IMG/VR virus record: IMGVR_UViG_3300036766_001364
Span: 107,976-171,975 of that record
DNA: 64,000 bases
From: a virus
Direction: 5' to 3' (one strand)
Under the pieces are notes generated by a model. That model ran no database searches, had not been told where the DNA came from, and saw only the letters and a program-made list of their open reading frames with translations. Numbering within the stretch: the first letter of the stretch is position 1; each line of letters begins with the position of its first letter. This document shows positions 41,201 to 48,946 of this stretch, in pieces. The translations under genes were made by a program, and so were the position numbers.

Positions 41201-44047
41201 ACCACGGTGCCGAATTGGTACGACGTCAAAGTCTCGGACGTGGTCGCGGGGGCCTACACGGTCACGATGGCCCTCATCGACGATTTCTCTGTCCTCCCAT
41301 TCGAACTGACGTGGTCGTGGGAGGTGCCCGACGGCGGCCAGGTGCTCCAATCGGGGACAGAGACCAACGGGAATTTCTTCTCGTTCGGCGTGTCCGACCC
41401 GACGCTCGGTTCTGGCTTGAACGATCGCTTGCTGCGGATGACTGACGGCGCGTGCAACGAAGCGACTGCGCTGATCTCCGTCCAAGGCGCGCCGCCGGCG
41501 CCGATCCAGGTCCCGCCGAGACCGTGCTCGCTGTCGATCATCCACGATGGAATCGGGGCTGCCGTCGACGACTGGAGCGGGCTCACGCGCGACCAGACGG
41601 GCGGGCTCGAGCAGCCGATTATCACCCTCTGCGACCGCGTGCCATCGGGGAAATACGCGATCGTCCGCAGGAACCGCTCGCTCGCCGACGTCGCCGCGTC
41701 GCTGAAGGGCCGCGGGCTGCGCGGCGCGTTCTTCAGGCTGTCGCCGCCGGACTTTCCCAATTCGTCCGTCCCGTTCGTCGATCCGCGATCGTCGGTGCCG
41801 GGAGACCCCGACTGGGCCGCGTGGCAGCGCGTCCTCAGGCTCGACCAGCTCGTCGGGGACCCGGGACCGGGCCAACTCGCCGGGCCGCAGACGCTGCGCG
41901 CCGAGAGGCTGGTGGTCGGGGGGTTCTTCGAGCTCGGACAGACGGCCTACGACAACCCCGCCGCGGCCGCGTACGGGATCGCCGGACTGCGCAACGAGCT
42001 CAACCTCGACGCGGTGATCGTGGACGCCACCGACCCATCGTGGGCGGGACCGCGATCGGGAGAGAAGCTGCTCGCTCTCTGCTCAGTCGCCCAGACGTCG
42101 TTCGTCCGCTCTCCGTCAGCTCCAGACGCCCCCTACACGCTGTCGACCCACTGTCCGCTGTTCGTCTGCCTGCCCGCAAGCCAGGACGGGTACGGGTCGC
42201 TGCTCTCGGCAGACGGCGTGATCGAAGCGTTCGCCAACGGCTTCACCGGGCCCAAGGTGCTCGGCATGGCGCGCGTCGAGGCGGGCCGCGCGTTCGACGC
42301 CGCAGCGTCCAGACAGTGGGCCCGCCCGTGGTCGCGCGAGGGCAAGGGGATCGGCCAAGTCGAGCTGCTCGTCGACGTCCGATCGCGCGGCGACCCGACG
42401 GCTGCGGTGAACGCTTTCGCCGCGCCGCAGGCCGTCTCGTTCTCAGGTCTGCCCGGAGTGTGGGACATGCGCAGCGGGCTCATCGTGTACGACGACCTGG
42501 ACGCCGTCGACGCGGACGGCTGCCCCGGGACGGATCCCACGGGCTATTGGGGATACGACGGGCTCCACCCGCACCACGGGACGCTCGTGCCGGTCGTCCA
42601 CTCAGACCCCCCGCCGCAGGCCGCGATCGGCAGGGACTACGGGGTGGGCGGAACGAGCTCGTGCTCGGATCCCTACTCGGCGACGCTCGACTCGATCAGC
42701 ATGAATGAGGCGCTCCAGAGGGCCGCAGCGGCGGGCTTCAGCGGCCAGGATCAAGTCACCACGATCGCCGCCATCGCGATCGCCGAGAGCGGGCTGAGGA
42801 CCCTCGCCACGAACGCCAACACAGACGGATCGGTCGACCGCGGGATCCTGCAGATCAACTCGATCCACGACGGCGAGGGGTGCGGTTCAGACTGCGGTTT
42901 CGGCCTCGTGGATATCCTCGATCCCTGGCGCTTCGGGCTCGCGCTCTTCAAGCGTCGCGGAGACTTCAGCGACTGGGTCACGTACAACAATGGGCTCCAC
43001 CTCCCGTTCATGGCGCTCGCTCTGGCGTGTTTCACGGGCCAGTCGATCCAGTCCGCGCCGCTGCCTGGCTCGGCGGGCGGGGCGAACCGGAGCCTCAAGG
43101 TCTCGTTCGAGTCCTGGCGAGCGCCATTCGACAGGCCGACCGCGTTCCGCGCCGACGACCCAGCGTGCCCCGACACGCGTGAGATCGCGGGATCGTGGAT
43201 CACGCTCAACGGCGCGCCGATCGCGGCGACGCCGCACTCGGCCGGGCTGCTGACGGGAGCGCTCTACGTGGGTGGCCGCCCGCAGAGCGGAGACGTCGGC
43301 TTCCATCCCCTGTTGATCACAGCGACATCGTCGCAGGCTGACGACCACCTGTCTACGTCGGTCAGCCTGGGCGCCACGGTGTTCGATCCGGGCGAGTACG
43401 TGAAGACAGTCGCCCAGACCGAGTCCGCCGTCGCGAGGGCTTCGTGGCTCCACCCCCCACTGCACGACCCGGCCGCGGCCGGGCGTTTGCCTGACTACTG
43501 GATCAGCGCGGCCGACTACTGCGCGTCGACGTCTCCGTTCAAGCACATCAGCGCGCGGCAGGTCGCGGGCGCGCGGTCGTTCGCGCCCAGCGGGACGCTC
43601 GTCGGGTGCCCGTGCGCGGCGGGGTTCCCGCTCACGTCGGACTGCTCGTGGCACGTCGCGCACGAGGGGATCCAGGCCGTGGACATCGGGGTCCCCAGCG
43701 GCTCGGCCCTGTTCTCGGCGTGCGACGGCCGCATCGCGTTCCGCGGGTTCGACCCCAGGTACGACCCGTCGTGCACTGCCACCCTGTTCGGCCAGACCGT
43801 CGGCTGCGGTTACGGCTACACGGTGGAGGTGGACTGCGGCGGGGGGAAGACCCTGAGGTACGGGCACATGAGCCCCGGTTCTGTGTTCGAGGGTCCGTCG
43901 GTCGGCGACCCGGTGGCCGCCGGACAGCGCCTCGGGACAAGCGACGACACCGGCTACTCGAGCGGCCCGCACCTGCACTTCGAGGTCAGACAAGATGGGC
44001 TGACGCTCTGCCCGCTAGCGTTCCTGCCAGACGGGTGTCTCGGGTGA
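38228..44047 (+). CDS. Giant tail lysin: beta-sandwich repeats, lytic transglycosylase, M23 peptidase
   Basis: 1,939 residues, GTG start. About the first 1,080 residues are repeated Ig/fibronectin-like sandwiches (TPWGLSFFTSNPNGGTLSAS, TPFAIDVAASDPEGGPVVAE). A middle domain (about 1095-1400) resembles TIM-barrel-like hydrolases but was not assigned. A lytic-transglycosylase-like fold follows, with E1520 in AIAESGLR and the characteristic GILQIN. The C-terminal M23 domain has H1812 and D1819 (HEGIQAVDIG), and H1915 and H1917 (GPHLHFEV). It should degrade glycan and peptide bonds locally during injection. Combining both activities on one fibrous scaffold is known in tail-tip lysins. Confidence 0.75.
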   Translation: MSITNPDILVPYGISGGLGQFPAAQVPISRNGGSFVADGEVLIAQFQWDSAVANADSLAAPPGWTKLDSSISGVHQTAVFTHVASGEPNPVYTFVWPVPIAWNAAEIYRFRGATGIGAVAAIDGLTAQSVNLPTPNSAVLCLYTASSTVGDQVIVLPSGLTAIVGIFHTSQSTYNIRAAGIAQRAQIGPTPMFTAQVGFVVHPPLAASRAVTIALVAPVPQIVCPSVDTPVVTYGSFTRTGPNNPAWALTFHCVDTSLSATLGVQLRTQPNRSGTLVASGTVSLSNGVATGLLSVAYNAPGVVNGFNNLFLTVNNSQCVSPDLLLAVRRDDFLFPVNQAIQAAVGPAGPAKHYALFATLADDLSFDQLELYWRLRTGPNGSGVLVLDGHATSGAPFSTDVYDPGLVQGANARYLRLRDGANNIVERAITVTADLTTASPPSVSGLGLTRQPCGPYMSSYATPWGLSFFTSNPNGGTLSASVVDQFGDTVWTGVVAANSTTLAQIPFIQRDAGIVTSVSYTITVTNAAGLSGSAGFSIPFDDDTVNLSGQAVGCDQFGTWTVGGLFASPLPNGRVGDLAAWSAWTGSRVDSHGRTVGAGTRLAQGSVVAGQVSAIAVHDSTIPVGTTTRFLEIDSAGCVPITYALAISRPSVEFIVLSYSQTPQVTYEQHVPYPATRLGPNSETADLWATVNMDLAHRIVWEVWTGPGRTGSQVNRGAFGAGTYAAPVSVGPSVVGNPYPVNDFNAATGFTVPEGTNVFYLVVFDFDSGFVSNSLPFVVFDDKVAAPIGSSASVRQSPVSEATLDYDMDIVLTDDLSTVLLELHWEVRDGAGGTGHRIAFGDTTSGLPFVLSVFGDRTFLQPGVNTRYLRWYDGALNPAELVFYVSRQLPDLAPTVISAAVSYACGDRCGPRSTPFAIDVAASDPEGGPVVAEVRTSINGGGTLVASGAPGSLSVPWDQFGMHDGDNVLYVTALDPAGNRSTDAFVVVSRDPTTVPNWYDVKVSDVVAGAYTVTMALIDDFSVLPFELTWSWEVPDGGQVLQSGTETNGNFFSFGVSDPTLGSGLNDRLLRMTDGACNEATALISVQGAPPAPIQVPPRPCSLSIIHDGIGAAVDDWSGLTRDQTGGLEQPIITLCDRVPSGKYAIVRRNRSLADVAASLKGRGLRGAFFRLSPPDFPNSSVPFVDPRSSVPGDPDWAAWQRVLRLDQLVGDPGPGQLAGPQTLRAERLVVGGFFELGQTAYDNPAAAAYGIAGLRNELNLDAVIVDATDPSWAGPRSGEKLLALCSVAQTSFVRSPSAPDAPYTLSTHCPLFVCLPASQDGYGSLLSADGVIEAFANGFTGPKVLGMARVEAGRAFDAAASRQWARPWSREGKGIGQVELLVDVRSRGDPTAAVNAFAAPQAVSFSGLPGVWDMRSGLIVYDDLDAVDADGCPGTDPTGYWGYDGLHPHHGTLVPVVHSDPPPQAAIGRDYGVGGTSSCSDPYSATLDSISMNEALQRAAAAGFSGQDQVTTIAAIAIAESGLRTLATNANTDGSVDRGILQINSIHDGEGCGSDCGFGLVDILDPWRFGLALFKRRGDFSDWVTYNNGLHLPFMALALACFTGQSIQSAPLPGSAGGANRSLKVSFESWRAPFDRPTAFRADDPACPDTREIAGSWITLNGAPIAATPHSAGLLTGALYVGGRPQSGDVGFHPLLITATSSQADDHLSTSVSLGATVFDPGEYVKTVAQTESAVARASWLHPPLHDPAAAGRLPDYWISAADYCASTSPFKHISARQVAGARSFAPSGTLVGCPCAAGFPLTSDCSWHVAHEGIQAVDIGVPSGSALFSACDGRIAFRGFDPRYDPSCTATLFGQTVGCGYGYTVEVDCGGGKTLRYGHMSPGSVFEGPSVGDPVAAGQRLGTSDDTGYSSGPHLHFEVRQDGLTLCPLAFLPDGCLG

Positions 44048-44062
44048 GCCGCGGTATAATAT
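44046..44062 (+). promoter_or_regulatory. Class B-like promoter
   Basis: GAGCCGCGGTATAATATAAG holds TATAAT with an upstream GG in place of the TG extension. It is followed by CAGACCAAAGCGAGG and the ATG at 44087. It starts the accessory gene region. Confidence 0.5.
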
Positions 44063-44086
44063 AAGCAGACCAAAGCGAGGGCGAAC

Positions 44087-44536
44087 ATGGCGACGCGAGA
44101 GACCAAGTGGACGGAGGCGATGGACGGCAGCCCGGCGTCTGTCGACCTGCACGAGGCCGTCACGTCGAACCCGCGCATCGACGGCCACGACTACGAATGG
44201 ACGGCCGTCCCCCCGCACGGCCCGAACGGGTGGGGGAACATCGTCTGGCAGCACGGGCCGATCTTGGAAGTCGGGCGCAACGGCGTCCTGCTCGAGGAGC
44301 TGCTCGAGTTCGTCGTGATCCCGCGCCTCAAGGGGCTCAACCGCGAGCGCATCCCCGCGCCTCAGGGCCAGATCTCAGACGGTCTAGACGGCCAGATCGC
44401 GAACCCATTCCGCTGCGAAGAATCGACGCACGCGATCGCGCGCTTCGAGGAAGGCCTCAACTGGCTCAAGCGGCGGACCGAATTGCGTCGGCGACAGGGC
44501 GTCGAGGGCACGTTCTGGGCGCACGCGAGCTCGTGA
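44087..44536 (+). CDS. Small phage accessory protein with RTxxRxxQGVEGT tail
   Basis: 149 residues. The C-terminal part (CEESTHAIARFEEGLNWLKR, then RTELRRRQGVEGTFWAH) resembles a small protein family common in phages, of unknown role, that ends in a similar E-x-A-L-x-W-L and RGVEGT motif. The N-terminal half is WEWTAVPPHGPNGWGNIVWQ-like and ends with LEELLEFVVIPRLKGLN. Nothing shows an enzymatic site. Confidence 0.5.
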   Translation: MATRETKWTEAMDGSPASVDLHEAVTSNPRIDGHDYEWTAVPPHGPNGWGNIVWQHGPILEVGRNGVLLEELLEFVVIPRLKGLNRERIPAPQGQISDGLDGQIANPFRCEESTHAIARFEEGLNWLKRRTELRRRQGVEGTFWAHASS

Positions 44537-44778
44537 AGTTCAGGGCGAAACCCGTCGAGGTCGAAGCGATGCTGTTCGACGGCCCGACTTCGGCGAAGTC
44601 TATCGTCGAGTGGGCGAAGCCGAACGCCTGGCTCGGGTACAGCGATCGGCTCTACATATCCAGGGACGGGGATCCAGAGCATGTCCTGCTTGGCTTCTGG
44701 GTCGTCCGCGACGCGGACGGAGATCTCCATCTGTGCTCTCCAGACAAGTTTGAGTCAGAATACGAGGCGGCCGGATGA
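44533..44778 (+). CDS. Phage protein of the KPVxxEA small-protein type
   Basis: 81 residues, GTG start overlapping the previous stop. The N-terminus KFRAKPVEVEAMLFDGP and the end LHLCSPDKFESEYEAAG match a small protein widespread in phages (normally YRKKPVVIEA..., F-x-P-C-x-P-D-x-F-E-x-T-Y-E). Function unknown. The usual size is about 70-100 residues, so it is complete. Confidence 0.6.
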   Translation: MKFRAKPVEVEAMLFDGPTSAKSIVEWAKPNAWLGYSDRLYISRDGDPEHVLLGFWVVRDADGDLHLCSPDKFESEYEAAG

Positions 44779-44999
44779 GCCCGCAAGAACAGAAGTTTCG
44801 CGCCTGGCTGCGTGAAGAACTGGCCGCGGGACGCGTCCCGACGCCGACGAGCTGTCTCGCTTTTCTCGGGCGCAACCCACGCGCGCTACGGGTCGGAGGT
44901 CCGAGCCTCAACGGCGCGTTCAGCGCTGCTCGACGCGACGAATTCGCGGCCGCGGGACTCAAGAAAGACCCCCGCTCGGGCAGGTGGTATCTGCCGTGA
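44775..44999 (+). CDS. Small protein, possible HTH-like DNA-binding
   Basis: 74 residues. Basic N-terminal helix (QEQKFRAWLREELAAGRVP), then TSCLAFLGRNPRALRVGGP, ending in GLKKDPRSGRWYLP. ATG overlaps the previous stop and GTG of the Fic gene overlaps its end. The short helical plan suggests a nucleic-acid binder. No family recognised. Confidence 0.4.
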   Translation: MSPQEQKFRAWLREELAAGRVPTPTSCLAFLGRNPRALRVGGPSLNGAFSAARRDEFAAAGLKKDPRSGRWYLP

Positions 45000-45541
45000 G
45001 CTTCACGACTCCGCTCGAGGAGTTCGTCGCTCATTCTAACCGCATCGAGCGCGAGCCCGATCGGCCGGGACACCCGCTGTTCGACGACCACCTCGCCGTC
45101 GCGCGCAGGGTCCAGGCGTGGGCGCTCTCCGCCACGCGACCGGTCGCCATGTCTCCCCTAGCGATCCATCGCGCGCTCCTCAAGTCGCAGCCCGCGAAGT
45201 TCCCCGGCGAGCTGCGCCAGTGCCGTGTGGAGGTCAACGGGCTCGAAAAGATGCCGCCCGCAGAAGTGCGCCCCCGCTTCGCGCGGCTGATCGGCGACGC
45301 GCAGTTCTACGTGTTCATCCATCGCACCAAGAACAAACGGCTGACAGAAGAGCGTATCTGGGCGTTCCATCACGAATTAGAATGGATCCACCCGTTCGTC
45401 GACGGGAATGGGAGGACCGGTCGCCTGTGGATGAACGCCATCCGCCTCTCTGTAGGTTTCCCATGGCTGACGGTCGAGTACGGCGACCGTTTCGCTTACT
45501 ATCGGGCGATCCAAGACTGGGAGCACGAGAAGAGGGTATGA
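44996..45541 (+). CDS. Fic-domain protein (AMP/nucleotide transferase)
   Basis: 181 residues, GTG start. The active-site motif HPFVDGNGRTGRL begins at H132 and is complete: the catalytic His, the Asp/Gly anion nest and the final Arg. An N-terminal SNRIERE (about residues 14-20) partly matches the S/T-x-x-x-E-G/N inhibitory helix of class II Fic proteins, so it could be self-inhibited by that Glu. Fic enzymes transfer AMP or other nucleotides to Tyr/Thr/Ser side chains. A phage copy could alter a host target or act in defence interference (inference). It ends 4 bases into the next gene. Confidence 0.8.
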   Translation: MSFTTPLEEFVAHSNRIEREPDRPGHPLFDDHLAVARRVQAWALSATRPVAMSPLAIHRALLKSQPAKFPGELRQCRVEVNGLEKMPPAEVRPRFARLIGDAQFYVFIHRTKNKRLTEERIWAFHHELEWIHPFVDGNGRTGRLWMNAIRLSVGFPWLTVEYGDRFAYYRAIQDWEHEKRV

Positions 45542-46284
45542 ATCGCACTTCGCTGCTCTTCTGGTTCCCACTGATCAGAGATCTGGGCGTCCCCGTGCCG
45601 CGCACTGAGTGGGCGCTGATCGACCCGCCGACGGACGCCGAGTCGCTGATGTACCCTGAGAGCGGCGTCGACGAGAACGCTCCGCCACTGCTCTTCGACT
45701 GGGCGGGGCAGATCGAGGCGGCCGTGGACCGGCTTGGCTCTGGCTACCCCATCTTCATGCGCACGGACCTGATGTCGGGCAAGCACCTGTACTGGGATAC
45801 GTGCTACGTGGGGTCTGCGAGCGACCTGATGGCGCACGCTCTCGCTCTGATGGAAGACCAGGCGGTGCACATCATGTTCCCCAGATCCGATGAGAATGTG
45901 AGCGCGGTCGTGGTCAGAGAGTTGCTGCCCCTCGCCGCCGAGTTCGCGGCGTTCAGGGGGCTCCCGATCGCGCCCGAGCGCCGCTATTTCGTCGGCGACG
46001 GTCGAGTGACATGCCACCACCCTTACTGAATAGACGCTGACAACATCAAGAACGGGCTCGAATGGGGAACAGCCGTGCCCGATTGGGAGGCGCTCCTGGC
46101 GTCCGTGAACGAAGAATCGCCCGACGAGATAGCGCTCCTCACCGACTACGCGACCCGCGTCGCGCAGGCTTTGTCGGGCGCGTGGTCCGTGGATTTCGCG
46201 AAGACGGTTGACGGCGCTTGGCACCTGATCGACATGGCCGAAGCGGGCGTATCATGGCACCCGGAGCACGGCGATGTCGTATGA
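45538..46284 (+). pseudogene. ATP-grasp protein interrupted by an in-frame TGA at 46027
   Basis: The frame from 45538 runs to TGA (46027-46029), then stays open without shift to the TGA at 46282-46284. The first 163 residues include DLGVPVPRTEW, PIFMRTDLMSGKH, VVVRELLPLAAEFAAFRGLP and RYFVGDGRVTCHHPY. After TGA come WGTAVPDWEALL, ALLTDYATRVAQALSGAWSV and DGAWHLIDMAE. This order matches phage ATP-grasp-type proteins in which the segment reads HHPYW, so TGA takes the place of Trp (TGG). The gene is either nonsense-mutated or read through. A GTG at 46075 could restart translation of the last 69 residues. ATP-grasp enzymes ligate carboxylates to amines or thiols using ATP; the substrate is unknown. 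Confidence 0.7.
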
Positions 46285-47155
46285 CGCGAAGATGCCCACT
46301 CAGCGCGGGGCGCACGTCGATCGCGTCAGGCCCAGAGCGCCTCGGCGCGTCCAGCTCGGCTGCATCAGTTGCGGCGCGGGGCCGTTCCACTCTGAGGACG
46401 AGCGGCGGGCGCACGTCGACGAAGTCCACCTGTCGTGCAAGCCGTGCGGTTTCCTCGCGCCAGACGAGTACGGTCACCGGGCCCACATGACGTCGCGCCG
46501 GCACGAGGAGACGATCGCGTACGGTGCTCCGCGGGCGACGGTGAGCGCGCCGCGACCGGCAGAAAGCTCACGCCGAGTGGAGCCGCCGTTGGCGGGGTCT
46601 CTCCTCGACCCGTCGCGCATCGCGCACCCACCGCGCTTCGCGTACCCGTGCACTCAGCCGGGATGCGAACACCCGCCGTTCGCGAGCAGGCAAGCCATGA
46701 ACAAACACCGCGCAAGAGTGCACGGCGCCGAACTGGTCCAAGAGCGTCCGTTCGCAGGCGCTCAGTCGGCTGAAGAGCCGATCGCCGCGCGCGATGAAGA
46801 GAACGCCGCCGACGGCGGTGAGGGACTCGAAGGCGCAGCAGCAGCAGACGCGCTCTCGCAGACCATGGCCGATCGGCCGCGGCACACGACGGGCCGCTGC
46901 GCCGAGTGCGACGACAGGGAGGAAGCGATGGCGCTGATCCACGGGATAGCCGACGCGGTCAACGCGCTCGAGGAGCGCGTCGTCAAGCTCGAGATCGTCG
47001 CTGCCGACTGGCGCACGACGGAGCATCGCGACAGCTATATCCAGGCGCTGATCGACAGGCTCGCGAATAAGCGCGGCGTGGTCATCGACTCAGAAGAGTC
47101 GAAGCTCATGGACAGGATCGAACGAATCCTGTTCGCGGAGGTTGAACTGACGTGA
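46274..47155 (+). CDS. Three C2H2 zinc-finger protein with C-terminal coiled coil
   Basis: 293 residues. Three classic-looking fingers are visible: C30-x2-C33-x13-H47-x4-H52, C55-x2-C58-x12-H71-x5-H77 and C126-x4-C131-x13-H145-x4-H150. A later CAEC pair (about residue 209) precedes a helix (ALIHGIADAVNALEERVVKL) that should be a coiled coil for dimerisation. C2H2 fingers are uncommon in bacteria and phages outside Ros/MucR-type regulators. It is probably a DNA- or RNA-binding regulator. It overlaps the upstream open frame by 11 bases. Confidence 0.65.
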   Translation: MSYDAKMPTQRGAHVDRVRPRAPRRVQLGCISCGAGPFHSEDERRAHVDEVHLSCKPCGFLAPDEYGHRAHMTSRRHEETIAYGAPRATVSAPRPAESSRRVEPPLAGSLLDPSRIAHPPRFAYPCTQPGCEHPPFASRQAMNKHRARVHGAELVQERPFAGAQSAEEPIAARDEENAADGGEGLEGAAAADALSQTMADRPRHTTGRCAECDDREEAMALIHGIADAVNALEERVVKLEIVAADWRTTEHRDSYIQALIDRLANKRGVVIDSEESKLMDRIERILFAEVELT

Positions 47156-47640
47156 TGAGACCGGCCAAGCTCACGGACGCAGAGAAGGCGATCGCGACCG
47201 CGCTGTTGCGCGGGATGAGCCGGCAGGCGATCGCCGATTCCCGGTACGCGAGCGTGAAGACCGTCGACGCTCAGGTCGCGAACCTCTACAAGAGGATCGG
47301 GATCGACATGCGCTTGGGCATCGGGGCGATCAGGTCCACGCTCATCGACCTGATCGCATACGCCATCGCGTTCGACTCATCGCTCATCGACCCAGAGGGG
47401 ACGCTCGGCATGGCGCTCCGCTTGCGCGACGCCGCCGCGCCGTCGGGAAAGACCGTGAAGATCGTCGCGCACGGCGGCGAGATCATCGAGCGACGCGTGG
47501 TGGCGGTCGCCGACAACACGGTGGTCGTGTGCACCGACGACGAGTTCCGCGACGCGGCGACCGAGGGACGCGATCCGATCACGGTGGGCTTTCCCGTATC
47601 GGACATAGTGGTCGATCCGCGGAGGGCCGACGCGAGATGA
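47155..47640 (+). CDS. LuxR/GerE-type HTH protein, paralogue 1
   Basis: 161 residues from ATG (a GTG one codon earlier overlaps the upstream stop). An N-terminal HTH (LTDAEKAIATALLRGMSRQA, then VKTVDAQVANLYKRIGI) is of the GerE/LuxR type. It continues with LIDLIAYAIAFDSSLIDPEG and then a beta-rich C-terminal domain (KTVKIVAHGGEIIERRVVAV). The HTH half is clearly homologous to the gene at 48520, including AYAI-x-D-x-x-LI-x-x-E. No ligand-binding domain typical of quorum regulators is present. Its end overlaps the methyltransferase start. Confidence 0.65.
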   Translation: MRPAKLTDAEKAIATALLRGMSRQAIADSRYASVKTVDAQVANLYKRIGIDMRLGIGAIRSTLIDLIAYAIAFDSSLIDPEGTLGMALRLRDAAAPSGKTVKIVAHGGEIIERRVVAVADNTVVVCTDDEFRDAATEGRDPITVGFPVSDIVVDPRRADAR

Positions 47641-48527
47641 GCGCCGCGGCAGACCCCCTCAACGGCAACCTCGGGCGGGTCATCCTTGGCGACAATATGG
47701 AGATCCTCGCCGCGCTCCCCGATGAGTGCATCGATCTCGTCTACATCGACCCGCCCTTCAACACCGGCAAGCGCCAGGAACTTCGGCGCATCGAAGTCGT
47801 CCGCGATGCGGAGGGCGACCGCACCGGGTTCCAGGGGCAGCGCTACCGGACGCTCCAGACAACCAACCACGGCTACCTCGATGTCTTCGACGACTACCTC
47901 GCCTTCCTCGAACCGCGCCTCGTCGAAATCCGCCGCGTCCTCAAGCCGACGGGCTCGCTCTACTTCCACATCGACTACCGCGAAGTGCACTACTGCAAGG
48001 TGCTGCTGGATGCGATCTTCGGGCGCGAGTGTTTCCTCAACGAACTGATCTGGGCGTACGACTACGGCGCCCGGACGACGAAGAAGTGGCCGCCGAAGCA
48101 CGACAACATCCTCGTCTACGTGAAAGACCCCGCCGCCTACTACTTCTCAACGGAGGAGATGGAGCGCATCCCCTACATGGCCCCCGGCCTCGTCGGCCCG
48201 GAAAAGGCAGCCCGCGGCAAGCTCCCGACCGATACCTGGTGGCACACCATCGTCCCTACGAACGGCAAGGAGCGCACTGGCTACCCCAACCAGAAGCCGC
48301 TCGGCATCCTCCGGCGCATCGTCCAGGCGTCCTGTCCTCCCGGTGGCATCGTTGCCGATTTCTTCGCCGGCAGTGGCACGACCGGGGCCTCGGCGCTTGA
48401 ATCGCAGCGCCGGTTCCTGCTCGTGGACAGCAACCCAGAGGCGTTCGAGGTGATGCAGCGCCGCTTCTGCGGCGATCAATCTGGCTGGGGTCGCTCGCGC
48501 CACGTTTCATTCGAAAGGGATGCATGA
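47637..48527 (+). CDS. DNA adenine/cytosine-N4 methyltransferase (beta class)
   Basis: 296 residues from the ATG overlapping the upstream stop. The catalytic motif IV is DPPFNTG (D38), and the SAM-binding motif I DFFAGSGTT (242-249) comes after it. That order defines beta-class amino-methyltransferases (N6-adenine or N4-cytosine). Between them is a target-recognition region (about 110-220; DYGARTTKKWPPKHDNILVY). No partner endonuclease is present, so it probably protects phage DNA from host restriction. Two related LuxR-type genes flank it. Confidence 0.85.
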   Translation: MSAAADPLNGNLGRVILGDNMEILAALPDECIDLVYIDPPFNTGKRQELRRIEVVRDAEGDRTGFQGQRYRTLQTTNHGYLDVFDDYLAFLEPRLVEIRRVLKPTGSLYFHIDYREVHYCKVLLDAIFGRECFLNELIWAYDYGARTTKKWPPKHDNILVYVKDPAAYYFSTEEMERIPYMAPGLVGPEKAARGKLPTDTWWHTIVPTNGKERTGYPNQKPLGILRRIVQASCPPGGIVADFFAGSGTTGASALESQRRFLLVDSNPEAFEVMQRRFCGDQSGWGRSRHVSFERDA

Positions 48528-48825
48528 AATGACCAAGCTTACGCCTCGCCAGAGGCAGATCGCTCGCGCTATGATCGAGGGCCTCTCTACCGCGGAGATC
48601 GCGGTCGCGCGCGGCGTGGCCGTGGGGACCGTGGAGTGGCACGTGAAACAGACGCTCCGCGCGATCGGGCTGGAAGAGGCCGCGTCTCGCCAACACGGCT
48701 ACAGGGCGAACCTCATGGCGCTGTGCGCGTACGCGATCACCCACGACGCGGAGCTGATCCCGGCCGAGAGCGCGCTGGGGATCGCGCTCAGGCATTATCG
48801 GATCCGCTCAAAGACGAGCGTTTAG
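48520..48825 (+). CDS. LuxR/GerE-type HTH protein, paralogue 2
   Basis: 101 residues. LTPRQRQIARAMIEGLSTAE, then VGTVEWHVKQTLRAIGL, is a full GerE-type HTH. The tail (LMALCAYAITHDAELIPAES, ALGIALRHYR) parallels the 47155 product, so the two are paralogues. Its start lies inside the methyltransferase 3' end. It lacks the C-terminal beta domain of its paralogue. Possibly a transcription regulator of the methyltransferase or late genes. Confidence 0.65.
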   Translation: MHEMTKLTPRQRQIARAMIEGLSTAEIAVARGVAVGTVEWHVKQTLRAIGLEEAASRQHGYRANLMALCAYAITHDAELIPAESALGIALRHYRIRSKTSV

Positions 48826-48859
48826 CCCCTGCTAGAAGCCCGATTTTCGCGACTTTTTG

Positions 48860-48891
48860 GGTTTCTACGGGCCGCTTTTCTGGGGTACGAT
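48860..48891 (+). promoter_or_regulatory. Class A promoter
   Basis: GGTTTC at 48860-48865, 20 bases, TACGAT at 48886-48891. The leader then carries GGAG before the ATG at 48947. Upstream lies a T-rich stretch (GACTTTTTGG), perhaps a weak terminator of the HTH gene. Confidence 0.6.
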
Positions 48892-48946
48892 CGGCGTAAG
48901 ACGCGGCGCCTCTGCGGTCGACACAGACCCGCGATCGGAGTGAAAG

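Noticed and set aside
47155-48825. Quorum-sensing regulators
   Set aside because: Only the GerE-type HTH is present; there is no autoinducer-binding domain.
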